Assembly: GCF_001425485.1 (NCBI RefSeq)
Contig: NZ_LMQW01000001.1
Coordinates: 471,016 to 535,015, forward strand
Reading direction: 5' to 3'
Length of the DNA stretch: 64,000 nt
Source: Aureimonas sp. Leaf427
GTDB lineage: Bacteria > Pseudomonadota > Alphaproteobacteria > Rhizobiales > Rhizobiaceae
Below the pieces are notes generated by a model. That model did not search any database. It saw nothing but the letters and a program-made list of their open reading frames with translations, and was not told where the DNA came from. The position numbers and the translations under genes were made by a program. Positions 16,248-25,020 of this stretch are shown piece after piece (position 1 is the first letter of the stretch; each line of letters opens with the position of its first letter).

Positions 16248-17783
16248 ATGGCGGCTCTCTCCTCGGCAGGACGGATGGGATCGATCGCGCGGCTCCTGGC
16301 GCGGGGGACGGCGCTCGGCCTGTCCCTGATGCTGCTCGGCGCCTGCACGACGATCGAATCCGGCCTGCAGGAGGCCGCCGATTCCGAGGCGCTGAAGGCC
16401 GGCTACATGCCGGGGCCGACGCGCGAGCCGATCACCTTCGAGAATCTCCAGAAGGCCGATCCGCAATCCTCGATCGGCCGCTCGCAGCACCCGAAGATTC
16501 TCGCGGCCTATGGCGGCGCCTATTCGGACCCTAAGCTCGAGCAGACGCTGGCCGGCATCGTCGGGCGGCTCGCCGCCGTGACGGACGATCCGAACCGGAT
16601 CTATCGCATCACCGTCCTCAACTCGCCGAACGTCAACGCCTTCGCCTTGCCCGGCGGTTATCTCTACGTGACGCGCGGCCTTCTCGCGCTCGCCAACGAT
16701 TCCGCCGAGGTCGCGGCCGTGCTGGCGCACGAGATGGGCCACGTCACCGCCAATCACGGCATCGAGCGGCAGAAGCGCGAGGAAGCCGCGGAGATCGCCG
16801 GGCGCGTCGTCAGCGAGGTCCTGTCCAGCGACGCCGCCGGGCGCGCGGCGCTCGCGCGCGGGCGCCTCAGCCTCGCCAGCTTCTCGCGCAACCAGGAACT
16901 CCAGGCCGATGCGCTCGGCATCCGCCAGACCGGGCGCGCGGGCTACGACGCCTTCGCCGCCTCGCGCTTCCTGCGGGCGATGGACAGCTATTCGCATTTC
17001 CGCGCGGCCTTCCAGGCCGACAATCCCGATCTCGACTTCCTTGCCTCGCATCCCGCCGCGCCCCAGCGCGTTGAACTGGCCGAGCGGCACGCGCGCGAGT
17101 TCGGCATGAACGGCACGGGCCTTCGCGACCGCGACCGCTATCTTTCGGGCATCGACGGCATGCTCTTCGGCGACAGCGCCGTCGAGGGCTATGTCCGCAA
17201 CCGGTCCTTCTACCATCCCGGCCTCGGCATCACCTTCCAGGTGCCGCAGGGCTTCGTGATCGACAACACGGCGGAAGCGGTCCTCGCAACCGGCCCCGGC
17301 GACACCGCCATCCGCTTCGACGGCGTGGCGCTCGCCCAGAATTCCGGCCTCGTCGACTACATCAAGTCCGGCTGGATCGGCGGGCTCGACGTCGGCAGCA
17401 TCCGCGAGCTGCGCATATCGGGCCTCGAAGCCGTCTCGGCCCGCGCGGCCGGTGGAGAATACGTCTTCGACGTCACGGTCATCCGCGTCGGCGATCAGGT
17501 CTACCGCTTCCTCACCGCCCTCCCCGCCGCATCGGACGCGAGCGTCGGGCAGATCGCGGGAACGGTCGCCAATTCCTTCCGCCTCCTCAGCCCCGCGGAG
17601 AAGGAATCGCTGAAGCCCCTGCGCATCCGCATCCTGACGGCCGCCGCCGGCGACACGCCGCAGAGTCTCGCCAACCGCATGACCGGCGTCGACCGCAAGC
17701 TCGAAATGTTCCAGCTCCTGAACGAGCTGGGGCCCACGACGCCGCTGCAGGCCGGCGAGCGCTACAAGATCATCGGCGAGTAG
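16248..17783 (+). CDS. M48-family metalloprotease, lipoprotein
   Basis: A 511-residue envelope zinc protease of the BepA/YfgC type, which degrades or assists misfolded outer-membrane proteins. A lipoprotein signal ends in LLGAC (lipidated Cys33). The zinc site is HEMGH (His161, Glu162, His165) with the third ligand Glu217 in NQELQAD. The extra C-terminal half contains a second domain (FYHPGLGITFQVP) and ends in a LysM-like segment (GDTPQSLANRM, LQAGERYKII) that may bind peptidoglycan. ATG at 16248 follows a moderate AGGGA site and places the signal peptide correctly; the frame upstream crosses repeat B and is not coding. It is convergent with rpoH across a shared terminator. Confidence 0.9.
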   Translation: MAALSSAGRMGSIARLLARGTALGLSLMLLGACTTIESGLQEAADSEALKAGYMPGPTREPITFENLQKADPQSSIGRSQHPKILAAYGGAYSDPKLEQTLAGIVGRLAAVTDDPNRIYRITVLNSPNVNAFALPGGYLYVTRGLLALANDSAEVAAVLAHEMGHVTANHGIERQKREEAAEIAGRVVSEVLSSDAAGRAALARGRLSLASFSRNQELQADALGIRQTGRAGYDAFAASRFLRAMDSYSHFRAAFQADNPDLDFLASHPAAPQRVELAERHAREFGMNGTGLRDRDRYLSGIDGMLFGDSAVEGYVRNRSFYHPGLGITFQVPQGFVIDNTAEAVLATGPGDTAIRFDGVALAQNSGLVDYIKSGWIGGLDVGSIRELRISGLEAVSARAAGGEYVFDVTVIRVGDQVYRFLTALPAASDASVGQIAGTVANSFRLLSPAEKESLKPLRIRILTAAAGDTPQSLANRMTGVDRKLEMFQLLNELGPTTPLQAGERYKIIGE

Positions 17784-17884
17784 AGCCTCCACGGCGCGGC
17801 GCCTTCCGGTTCCGAGCGACGGGAGAAATCGAACGCCACGCGGCGCTTTCCCCAGGACGGGCATTCGACCTCGCACCTCACAGC

Positions 17885-17914
17885 AAAAAGGCCGGGCGCG
17901 AGCCCAGCCTTTTC
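17885..17914. terminator. Bidirectional terminator between M48 gene and rpoH
   Basis: AGGCCGGGC, loop GCGA, GCCCAGCCT forms a stem flanked by five A on the left and TTTT on the right, so it can end both convergent transcripts. It is nearly identical, including the right flank, to the terminator at 28749-28778. Confidence 0.85.
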
Positions 17915-17938
17915 ATCGTCTTCCGCCATGGGCAGGTT

Positions 17939-18805
17939 TCAGCTCAGATAAGCCGCCTGATCCGGATTGGCTTGGAGAAGCGCGGTGCGCAGCTTTTCCA
18001 TGGCGCGGGTCTCGATCTGGCGAACGCGCTCCTTGGAAATGCCGAGCTTGGAGCCGAGGGCCTCCAGCGTCGCGCCGTCGTCCTGAAGCCGGCGCTCGCG
18101 GATGATCTTCAGCTCGCGCTCGGAGAGAACCGTCAGCGCCGATTTCAGCCAGGTCACGCGGCGCTCGTCGTCGATCGAGGTCGAGACCATCTCGTCGGGC
18201 AGCGGGTCCTTGGCGACGAGGAAGTCCTGCCGGTCGGCCGAGCCGGACTCGTCCTCGATCAGCGGCGCGTTGAGCGAGGAATCAGGGCCGGAAAGGCGGG
18301 AGTCCATCAGCGCGACGTCGCCCTCCGAAACCTTCAGCGCTGTCGCGATCTCGCGATACATGGCCGTGCCGGACAGGCTGTCGGAGCCCTGGCTCAGCCG
18401 GGCGCGGAGCCGGCGGAGGTTGAAGAAGAGCGCCTTCTGCGCCGAGGACGTGCCGCCGCGCACGATCGACCAGTTGCGCAGGATGTAGTCCTGGATCGAC
18501 GCTCTGATCCACCACGTGGCATAGGTGGAGAAGCGAACCTCCCGCTCCGGCTCGAAACGGGCGGCGGCTTCGAGCAGACCGACATGGCCTTCCTGGATGA
18601 GATCGTTCATCGCGAGGCCGAAATGGCGGAACTTCGAGGCCATGGAGATGACGAGGCGCATATGCGCGGAGGTGATCTTGTGGAGCGCCTCCTGGTCCTT
18701 CTCTTCCTTCCACTTCACCGCCAGTTCGTACTCTTCCTCGCGCTGGAGATAGGGCGCCGCCATGGCGGCCCTGATCATGGTGCGGCGTGCAGATTGGGAC
18801 TTCAT
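17939..18805 (-). CDS. rpoH: RNA polymerase sigma-32 factor, RpoH2 type
   Basis: A 288-residue heat-shock/stress sigma factor. Region 2 contains MNDLIQEGHVGLLEAAARFEP and VRFSTYATWWIRASIQDYILRNWS. The RpoH-specific box is present as QKALFFNLRRLRARL. Region 4 ends with LGISKERVRQIETRAMEKL. The sequence is closer to the alphaproteobacterial RpoH2 group than to RpoH1, judged from recall. ATG at 18805 follows GGAAGG at good spacing. An EcfG-type promoter lies about 150 bases upstream, which fits the known control of rpoH2 by the general stress sigma factor in rhizobia. It is the last gene of the helicase-S4-fdxA-carD-rpoH block. Confidence 0.92.
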   Translation of the reverse strand: MKSQSARRTMIRAAMAAPYLQREEEYELAVKWKEEKDQEALHKITSAHMRLVISMASKFRHFGLAMNDLIQEGHVGLLEAAARFEPEREVRFSTYATWWIRASIQDYILRNWSIVRGGTSSAQKALFFNLRRLRARLSQGSDSLSGTAMYREIATALKVSEGDVALMDSRLSGPDSSLNAPLIEDESGSADRQDFLVAKDPLPDEMVSTSIDDERRVTWLKSALTVLSERELKIIRERRLQDDGATLEALGSKLGISKERVRQIETRAMEKLRTALLQANPDQAAYLS

Positions 18806-18962
18806 CGCTCAAACCTTCCGGTGCGGGCCTGACGACGGGTCTCGCGAGCGAGGCGCCGGTCGAGGAGGCGATACGATGAGGCGGAGCGGGAACAGCGATG
18901 CTGCGGTCTCGACCTCGGCGGCCGGATGCGCGGAGGGACCCCTTCGCATCTCGTGAAACCAG

Positions 18963-18987
18963 AACGCGAGCATGAAGGGAACGTTCC
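18963..18987 (-). promoter_or_regulatory. EcfG-type general stress promoter for rpoH
   Basis: Read on the minus strand, GGAAC (18987-18983), exactly 16 bases, then CGTT (18966-18963). This matches the EcfG/RpoE2 consensus GGAAC-N16/17-CGTT. It points at rpoH with a leader of about 150 bases. The -35 element is embedded in the palindrome GGGAACGTTCCC. Confidence 0.75.
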
Positions 18988-19231
18988 CAAGGATGGAAAC
19001 TTTTTGTCGCTAAATAGTGCGGGAAGGAGCGGCGGCAAGCTAGGAAGCGCCGAATGCTGCGAAGGCCACCGGCCCGGTGGCCTCTGCCCTATCCCGGACG
19101 ACAGGCCGGACCGACGACCGCTGCCGATGGGCCCATCCATCCGCGATACCGTCGGAAAGTCGAGCCTCGTGCCGGCCGAAACGGAGCGATTCTCTCTCGC
19201 AGCGCAAAAAGACTACATCGTCGGCCGACAA
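18988..19231. other. Intergenic stretch between carD and rpoH
   Basis: Together with the rpoH leader this forms a 488-base gap between rpoH and carD. Apart from the EcfG promoter and the carD terminator I see no gene or conserved motif. Short open frames on both strands lack ribosome sites. Confidence 0.5.
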
Positions 19232-19265
19232 AAGCAAAGCCGGCCGCGACAGGGTCGCGGCCGGC
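19232..19265 (-). terminator. Terminator after carD
   Basis: GCCGGCCGCGAC (19239-19250) and GTCGCGGCCGGC (19254-19265) are a perfect 12-base stem. Read on the minus strand it is followed by a T-rich tail (TTTGCTTTTG). It separates carD from rpoH. Confidence 0.8.
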
Positions 19266-19293
19266 TTGAAAGCAGTATCGAACTCGCCTGAAA

Positions 19294-19890
19294 TCAGGCG
19301 GCCTGAACTTCCTCGGCGACCTCTTCGGCCTCGGCGTCGGCATCCGCCTCGTCCTCGGCCTTGGCGGTGCGCTTGGGGCCCTTGTTGAGATTGGTCTCGA
19401 TCAGGCGGACGGCCTCGGTCTCGGACACCTCGTTGACGGCGGCAAGCTCGCGCGCCATGCGACCGAGGGCGGCCTCATAGAGCTGGCGCTCGGAATAGGA
19501 CTGCTCGGGCTGGCTGTCGGCACGATAGAGATCGCGCACGACCTCGGCGATCTGGATGAGATCGCCCGAATTGATCTTCGCGTCGTATTCCTGGGCCCTG
19601 CGGCTCCACATGGTCTTCTTCACGCGGGCGCGACCCTGGACGACCTTGAGGGCGCGTTCGACGAAATCGGTCTCGGAGAGCTTGCGCATGCCCACGGCTT
19701 CGGCCTTGGCGACCGGCACCTTGAGACGCATCTTGTCCTTCTCGAAATCGATGACGAAGAGCTCGAGCTTCATGCCCGCGACGACCTGTTCCTCGATGGC
19801 CACGATCTGTCCGACGCCATGGGCGGGATAGACGATGCTCTCGCCGGTCTTGAAACCCTGACGCTGGGAGGTCTTCTTCTGAATGGTCAT
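19294..19890 (-). CDS. carD: CarD-family transcriptional regulator
   Basis: A 198-residue CarD/CdnL-type protein that binds the RNA polymerase beta subunit and stabilises open promoter complexes. The N-terminal polymerase-interaction domain has GESIVYPAHGVGQIVAIEE and LELFVIDFEKDKM. The helical DNA-binding part contains KTMWSRRAQEYDAKINSGDLIQIAEVVRDL and SYSERQLYEAALGRMARELA. The last 30 residues are an acidic Ala/Glu tail. ATG at 19890 has GAGGG at good spacing. In alphaproteobacteria CarD supports ribosomal RNA and other growth promoters. It is flanked by its own terminator, with a possible sigma-70 promoter about 280 bases upstream. Confidence 0.93.
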   Translation of the reverse strand: MTIQKKTSQRQGFKTGESIVYPAHGVGQIVAIEEQVVAGMKLELFVIDFEKDKMRLKVPVAKAEAVGMRKLSETDFVERALKVVQGRARVKKTMWSRRAQEYDAKINSGDLIQIAEVVRDLYRADSQPEQSYSERQLYEAALGRMARELAAVNEVSETEAVRLIETNLNKGPKRTAKAEDEADADAEAEEVAEEVQAA

Positions 19891-20171
19891 ACGCCCTCTT
19901 AAACTCCCTGTTGTGCCGGGCCACGACAGCCGCTAGACACGGGGGGCCGGTGCTTCGCACCGCCCGTTTTCGAAGCACTTCGCGACCGATGCGAAGCGAC
20001 AGCGGCGCCCTGCGAAGCCGACCCGATCCCGCAAGATCGAAGGCGCGTTCCCACAACCCCGAAACTCAGGGGTGGCGAGCAGCGAACCTTTGGCGGGAAA
20101 ACGTCCTTTCGAGGCACCCGGAACGAGGACCTGCCCGAAGGAAAGGCAGGCGCCGCTCGACTGTCACGTTG
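19891..20171. other. carD leader region
   Basis: About 280 bases between the predicted carD promoter and its start codon, with no gene recognised. The stretch is long for a leader, so another promoter nearer carD is possible. Confidence 0.4.
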
Positions 20172-20200
20172 AGAATAACTTATTCTTCCGCAAAATTCAA
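20172..20200 (-). promoter_or_regulatory. Possible sigma-70 promoter for carD
   Basis: On the minus strand TTGAAT (20200-20195), 17 bases, TATTCT (20177-20172). It lies in the only AT-rich patch between fdxA and carD and overlaps the palindrome GAATAACTTATTC (20173-20185). Prediction only. Confidence 0.35.
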
Positions 20201-20312
20201 GGTTTATGCCAAAGCGCTGCAATTTCGTCACAGCGACGCGACGCCCTTGCGAGCCGCAGCCTTACCAAGGCTGGGATGATCTCGGGCATCGGCGAAAGCC
20301 TTGAAAAACAGC

Positions 20313-20340
20313 AAAAAGACCGGTGCTTTCGCCCCGGCCT
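20313..20340 (-). terminator. Terminator after fdxA
   Basis: On the minus strand GGCCGGGGC, loop GAAA, GCACCGGTC, then TTTTT (20317-20313). It is an imperfect but convincing intrinsic terminator about 45 bases after the fdxA stop. Confidence 0.75.
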
Positions 20341-20382
20341 CGCTTGTTCCCCCTCGCGTCCGGCGCCGCTCGGCGCGGACCG

Positions 20383-20721
20383 TCAGTCGCCCTGGCCGCG
20401 CTCGGCGGAAAAGTATTTTTCGAATTTGCCGGTCTCGCCGTCGAACTTGGCGGCATCGGCGGGCGCATCGCGCTTGATCGTGATGTTCGGCCAGGCCTCC
20501 GCATACTCGGCGTTGACCTTCAGCCATTTGTCGAGACCGGGCTCCGTGTCGGGCTTGATCGCCTCGGCGGGGCACTCAGGCTCGCAGACGCCGCAGTCGA
20601 TGCACTCGTCGGGATGGATGACGAGCATGTTGTCGCCCTCGTAGAAGCAGTCCACCGGACAGACCTCCACGCAGTCCATGTACTTGCACTTGATGCAGTT
20701 GTCGGTCACGACGTAGGTCAT
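20383..20721 (-). CDS. fdxA: Seven-iron ferredoxin FdxA
   Basis: A 112-residue 7Fe ferredoxin, a small cytoplasmic electron carrier. Cysteines are at 9, 12, 17, 21, 25, 40, 43, 46 and 50. By alignment to Azotobacter ferredoxin I (shift of one), Cys9, 17 and 50 hold the 3Fe-4S cluster and Cys21, 40, 43 and 46 the 4Fe-4S cluster. The C-terminal extension ([16 protein letters not shown]) is typical of the alphaproteobacterial type. ATG at 20721 has GAGGA upstream; the frame extends to 20847 without a good site. It lies between the S4 protein and carD, an order I recall from other Rhizobiales. The redox partner is not indicated. Confidence 0.94.
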   Translation of the reverse strand: MTYVVTDNCIKCKYMDCVEVCPVDCFYEGDNMLVIHPDECIDCGVCEPECPAEAIKPDTEPGLDKWLKVNAEYAEAWPNITIKRDAPADAAKFDGETGKFEKYFSAERGQGD

Positions 20722-21053
20722 AACGGGTCCTCGGGATCGGACCGCGCTGCGGTCCCTTTCGATCGGCGAGCAGGACCCGATCCCGCCCGGCCCCATTCGA
20801 GTTTCGGGAGGTAGCCCCTGCATCCCTCGCTGGCAAGGGCAAAGCATGCACCAAGTCGGCGCCCAAAGAGAACTGTTTTGCGTTGCGGCGGAACGGCGGG
20901 CCGAAACCGCGAAAATCCTTCGCCAAGGCGTGTGGGTCGGCGTTTTCGCCGCAGGATGGAGAACCGGCCTTCTCCGATCGAGGCCGGCAAGCGCCCATCT
21001 CGTCGAACCTGCGCCCCCACGCGATGCTCAAAGTCGGCCACGACCGGCACCCT
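20722..21053. other. Intergenic stretch upstream of fdxA
   Basis: This 332-base gap between the S4 protein and fdxA presumably holds the fdxA promoter. I see no clear -35/-10 pair, palindrome or gene in it. Confidence 0.4.
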
Positions 21054-21446
21054 CTACCCGTCGTCCTCCCAGCGCAGCCGGTCGAGGGCGCGGCGCTCGC
21101 GCTTGTTGGGCGGCCGCTCGCTCGGCGTATAGCCGGCCTCCACGGCTTTCGCCGCCGCCTCCTCGGCCTTCGGCTCCGGGGGCGTCATGTCCTCGTAGAG
21201 CGTCTGCGCCTCCGGCGCCGGCCCGCGCCGCTGACCCGGATCGAGGATCTTCAGAACCTTGACGCCCCGCCCGATCGGGATCGTCAGCACATCGCCGGGG
21301 CGCACGATCTTGGCGGGGTTGTCGATCTTCTCGCGATTGACGCGAACCCCGCCGGAAAGGAGCAGTTTCTGGGCGAGGCTACGGGATTTGACGATGCGCG
21401 CGAAGAACAGCCACTTGTCGACGCGCTGCTCGCCCGCTCCCGCCAT
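21054..21446 (-). CDS. RNA-binding S4-domain protein, Hsp15-like
   Basis: A 130-residue protein with an N-terminal S4 RNA-binding domain: RVDKWLFFARIVKSRSLAQKLL, GGVRVNREKIDNPAKIVRPGDVL. It is followed by a charged tail (NKRERRALDRLRWEDDG). E. coli Hsp15 (HslR) recycles stalled 50S subunits that carry nascent chains; this protein probably has a related RNA or ribosome role. ATG at 21446 follows GGAAAG, and the gene starts six bases after the helicase stop, so the two are very likely cotranscribed. This pairing of a Suv3-like helicase with an S4 protein suggests a shared RNA function. Confidence 0.88.
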   Translation of the reverse strand: MAGAGEQRVDKWLFFARIVKSRSLAQKLLLSGGVRVNREKIDNPAKIVRPGDVLTIPIGRGVKVLKILDPGQRRGPAPEAQTLYEDMTPPEPKAEEAAAKAVEAGYTPSERPPNKRERRALDRLRWEDDG

Positions 21447-21452
21447 CCGCGC

Positions 21453-24400
21453 TTACTTTCCGAGCTTGTCCCGAAGCGCCGCGAGCTTGGCGAAGGGAGA
21501 ATCGGGATCGATCCGCGCCGGCGCCTTGCTCTCGAACCGTCTGGTCTCGCCGCCTGCCGCCTTGTCCGGGCGTCCGTCGCCGCGATTGTCCGGCCGGTTG
21601 TCGCCGCGCGGCGGGCGCTTGTCGCCGCTAAAACCCTCGCGCCGGTTCTCGCGCCCGTCTCTCGAGCCGCCCGGCTTCTCGCCGCCCTTGCCGCCGAAGG
21701 AGCGCTGGTTGCGATCGCCGCCCGGTCCCTTGCCGCCGCCGCCCTGGCGGAACGGACGACCGCCGCTGCGCTCGCCCTCCGGCCGTGCCTCGCGGGCAAC
21801 CGCATCCGCCGGCGCGCCTTCGGCCCCGGCCTCGGCCGGCTGAGCGCCGCGCCCCGGCTGACGCCCGCCCGGACGCTGGCGACCGCCCGCCCGATCGCCG
21901 CCGCGTCCATCGCGCGCGCCGCCCCGGCCCTCGTGCCGCTGCGGACGCCAGACCTGAACGAGCTTGATCTCGGCCGGAGCCACCGGCACCTCGGCAGACG
22001 CGGCCTCGGCGGCCACGGGCTCGGAACGCTCGCCCGCCTCGGACGGCGCAACATCGGATGCTTCGCCGGCAGCAGCTTCCGCAACGCCAATATCGGAGGA
22101 CTCGGGAGCGGTCTCGTCCGTCGCTTCGGCAGGCGCGTCGGCTTCGCTCGAAGCCTCGGCGGTCTCCGTCTCGGCCGCAGGCGCCGTCTCGGTCTCGCTC
22201 GCCGGCTCGGCCGCATCGGCCAGACCGGGCTCGAGCACGCCATCCGCCGCCTCGGCCGCAGCGGCCGTCAGCGCATCCTCGGCCGGATCGCCCGAGGACG
22301 CCGCGACATCCGACGACGTCGAAGCATCGGCATCGATCGTGCCTTCCGCAGCGGCCCCGGTCTCGGCCGACCCGGCAGCGTCGCTCTCGCCCTGCGCCAG
22401 GGCGCCGCGAGCGGCTTCAGCCGCCGCGACCACGGCGGCTTCCGCCTTGGCCGCTTCGGCGGCGAGGGCTTCCTCGTCCTGCCGGGCGATCGTCTTCTCG
22501 ATCTCCTTGGCGTCGATGCCCTGGCTGCGATAGCCGAGGCCCCGCAGGATCTCCTCCATGTCGTCGGCCGTGGCGCCGAGGATCGACATCATGGCCGGCG
22601 TCACGAGGAACTGCGAGCCGTTGAAGCCGCCTTCGGGGCGCTTCGTCGTGCCGGGCTTCCAGGCGAGCGCGGGCCGGATGAGATCGGCGAGCCGCTCCAG
22701 GATGTCGATGCGCACCGCGCGGCGCCCGAGCAGGCGATAGCCGGCGAGCGCGTAGAAGATCGGATCGAAGGCCGGGTCCGCCACCGCCGAGGTGCGCCCG
22801 GTCGAAAGAAGGTGCGTGACGTCGCCGAAGCCCGGCTTGTCGCGCCCGTCCTTGGCGATCGCCCAGAGCAGCGTCAGGAGATTGGCGGGCGCCGGCTTCA
22901 CCAGCGCGGGCACGAAGATGTGGTAGGCGCCGAAGCGCACGCCATGGCGCCGTAGCGCGGCACGGGCATCCTGGTCGAGCGAGCGGACCTCGTCGGAAAT
23001 GTCCCGGCGCTGGAGCAGGCCGAAATTCTCCACGAGCCGATAGGCGATGCCCCGGGCCGTGCCCTCCAGCCCTTCGGCGGACTTGAGGTCCATCAGCGGC
23101 TTCAGGATGGTGGAGACCTGATAGGTGACGAAACGCTCGGCGCGCGCGGCGACCTTGTCGCGCGCGGGACCGGTCAGCTGCTCGTCGGCCAGAAGCACGA
23201 CGCGCGGCGTCATCGCGTCGTCGCCCGAGGTCAGCGAGGCGACGGGCGCGCCGAGCCAGCGAAGAAGTCCGTCCTGGCCGAGCGCCAGATCCCCGTTCGG
23301 AGCGTTGAAGAACCGTTCCGCCCGCGAATCGAATTCACCGGCCAAGGCCTTTTGCGCTGCCGCGCGAACGGCTTTGGCGTCGGGTCCGTCGGCTTTGGTG
23401 TCCGGCGAGAACCTGAATCCCTGCAGTTCGCCGACATGGTGGCCCTCCACGAGCACCTTGCCGTCGACGCCGATTTCAGCCTCCATGGATGCGTTCTCTC
23501 TCAGCCGCTTCATCAAGACGCTTGTCCTGCGGTCTACGAAGCGTTTCGTCAACCGCTCGTGAAGAGCGTCGGAAAGCCGGTCCTCGATGTCCCGGGTCTT
23601 TTCCTGCCAGTGTGACGGATCGGCCAGCCATCCCGGGCGGTGCGAAATATACGTCCAGGTGCGGATTTCGGCGATGCGGCGCGAGAGCGTGTCGATGTCG
23701 CCCTCCATCTGGTCGGCGCGTAGAACCTGCGCGGCCATGTAGTCTTCCGCCACATGTCCGCGCCCGACGAGATCGCCGTAGATGGTCGCGATGATCTCGG
23801 CATGCTGGGCGGGCGCGATGCGTCGATAGTCGGGAAGCTTGCAGGCCTCCCAGAGCATCTCGACGCGCGCGGCCGTCGTCGCCCGCTCCGTCACGAACGG
23901 GTCGCGCGACAGAAATTCGAGCGCGCGCTGATCGACCGCAGGCAGCGCCCGCGTCAGCTCCGGCGCGTTCGGCACGGCGTCGAGGCTCGCCTTCAGCCGG
24001 TCGAGCGATCCGAAATCGAGCTGGTCGGACCGCCATTGAAGCACCCGCACCGGCGGGAAGGCATGGGCCTCCAGCGCCTGCACCAGCTCGTCCGCCAGCG
24101 GATCGACGCGGCCCGTCACGCCGAACGTGCCGTCGCGCAGGTGCCGCCCGGCGCGGCCCGCGATCTGCCCGAGCTCGGCCGGCGTCAGCTGGCGATACTG
24201 GAACCCGTCATATTTCCAGTCCTGCGCGAAGGCGACATGATCGACGTCGAGATTGAGCCCCATGCCGATCGCGTCGGTCGCGACAAGGAAATCGACGTCG
24301 CCGGACTGGTAGAGCTGGACCTGCGCGTTGCGGGTGCGGGGCGAGAGCGCCCCCATCACGACGGCCGCCCCGCCCCGCTGGCGGCGGATCAGCTCGGCGA

Positions 24401-24968
24401 TCGAATAGACCTCGTCGGCCGAGAAGGCGACGATGGCCGAGCGCCGGGGCAGGCGCGTCGTCTTCTTCTGGCCGGCATAGAGAAGCTGCGACATGCGCGG
24501 CCGCGTCACGACCTGGATGCCCGGCAGGAGCCGCTCCAGGACGCCGCGCATAGAGCCGGAGCCGAGCAGCAGCGTCTCGGAATGGCCGCGCGTGTGGAGG
24601 ATGCGGTCGGTGAAGATGTGCCCGCGCTCGAGATCGCCGGCCAGCTGCACCTCGTCGATCGCCACGAAGGCGGCGTCCGTCTTCCGCGGCATCGCCTCCA
24701 CCGTGCAGACGTGGAAGCGCGCGTTCTTCGGCTTGATCTTCTCCTCGCCGGTGATCAGCGCGACGTTGGAGGCGCCGACCCTGTCGACGACCTTCTGATA
24801 GACCTCGCGCGCCAGAAGACGCAGCGGCAGTCCGATGACGCCGGAGGAATGGGCGACCATCCGCTCGATGGCGAGAAAGGTCTTGCCGGTGTTGGTCGGC
24901 CCGAGCACGGCAGTGACGCCGGAGCCGGTCTGGGGGCGCATATCCGGCGCTCGGAAGGAGGCGTTCAT
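21453..24968 (-). CDS. Suv3-like RNA helicase with Arg/Gly-rich C-terminus
   Basis: A 1171-residue superfamily 2 helicase related to mitochondrial Suv3. Walker A is GPTNTGKT, motif II is IDEVQLAGD (DEVQ instead of DEAD), motif III-like GSGSMRG, and the C-terminal RecA domain has ATDAIGMGLNLD and QIAGRAGRH. Residues about 750-900 are an Ala/Glu-rich low-complexity region. From about residue 960 to near the end it is rich in Arg-Gly-Gly, as in RNA-binding RGG tails, with a short ordered end (FAKLAALRDKLGK). It probably unwinds RNA in decay or ribosome maturation. ATG at 24968 has a weak ribosome site; ATG at 24941 is an alternative. First gene of the S4-containing operon. Confidence 0.9.
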   Translation of the reverse strand: MNASFRAPDMRPQTGSGVTAVLGPTNTGKTFLAIERMVAHSSGVIGLPLRLLAREVYQKVVDRVGASNVALITGEEKIKPKNARFHVCTVEAMPRKTDAAFVAIDEVQLAGDLERGHIFTDRILHTRGHSETLLLGSGSMRGVLERLLPGIQVVTRPRMSQLLYAGQKKTTRLPRRSAIVAFSADEVYSIAELIRRQRGGAAVVMGALSPRTRNAQVQLYQSGDVDFLVATDAIGMGLNLDVDHVAFAQDWKYDGFQYRQLTPAELGQIAGRAGRHLRDGTFGVTGRVDPLADELVQALEAHAFPPVRVLQWRSDQLDFGSLDRLKASLDAVPNAPELTRALPAVDQRALEFLSRDPFVTERATTAARVEMLWEACKLPDYRRIAPAQHAEIIATIYGDLVGRGHVAEDYMAAQVLRADQMEGDIDTLSRRIAEIRTWTYISHRPGWLADPSHWQEKTRDIEDRLSDALHERLTKRFVDRRTSVLMKRLRENASMEAEIGVDGKVLVEGHHVGELQGFRFSPDTKADGPDAKAVRAAAQKALAGEFDSRAERFFNAPNGDLALGQDGLLRWLGAPVASLTSGDDAMTPRVVLLADEQLTGPARDKVAARAERFVTYQVSTILKPLMDLKSAEGLEGTARGIAYRLVENFGLLQRRDISDEVRSLDQDARAALRRHGVRFGAYHIFVPALVKPAPANLLTLLWAIAKDGRDKPGFGDVTHLLSTGRTSAVADPAFDPIFYALAGYRLLGRRAVRIDILERLADLIRPALAWKPGTTKRPEGGFNGSQFLVTPAMMSILGATADDMEEILRGLGYRSQGIDAKEIEKTIARQDEEALAAEAAKAEAAVVAAAEAARGALAQGESDAAGSAETGAAAEGTIDADASTSSDVAASSGDPAEDALTAAAAEAADGVLEPGLADAAEPASETETAPAAETETAEASSEADAPAEATDETAPESSDIGVAEAAAGEASDVAPSEAGERSEPVAAEAASAEVPVAPAEIKLVQVWRPQRHEGRGGARDGRGGDRAGGRQRPGGRQPGRGAQPAEAGAEGAPADAVAREARPEGERSGGRPFRQGGGGKGPGGDRNQRSFGGKGGEKPGGSRDGRENRREGFSGDKRPPRGDNRPDNRGDGRPDKAAGGETRRFESKAPARIDPDSPFAKLAALRDKLGK

Positions 24969-25020
24969 AGACGCATCAATTAGGGTGCCGGGCGCCCCAG
25001 CGAAAGGCGCAAGGACTACA

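Noticed and set aside
20173-20185. GAATAACTTATTC as an iron-regulator or LexA box near carD
   Set aside because: The palindrome is short and does not match Fur, Irr, RirA or alphaproteobacterial LexA consensus; it is better explained as part of an AT-rich promoter.
20883-22955. 690-codon open frame antisense to the helicase tail
   Set aside because: Low-complexity Arg/Leu/Ala sequence mirrors the low-complexity tail on the other strand, with no motif.
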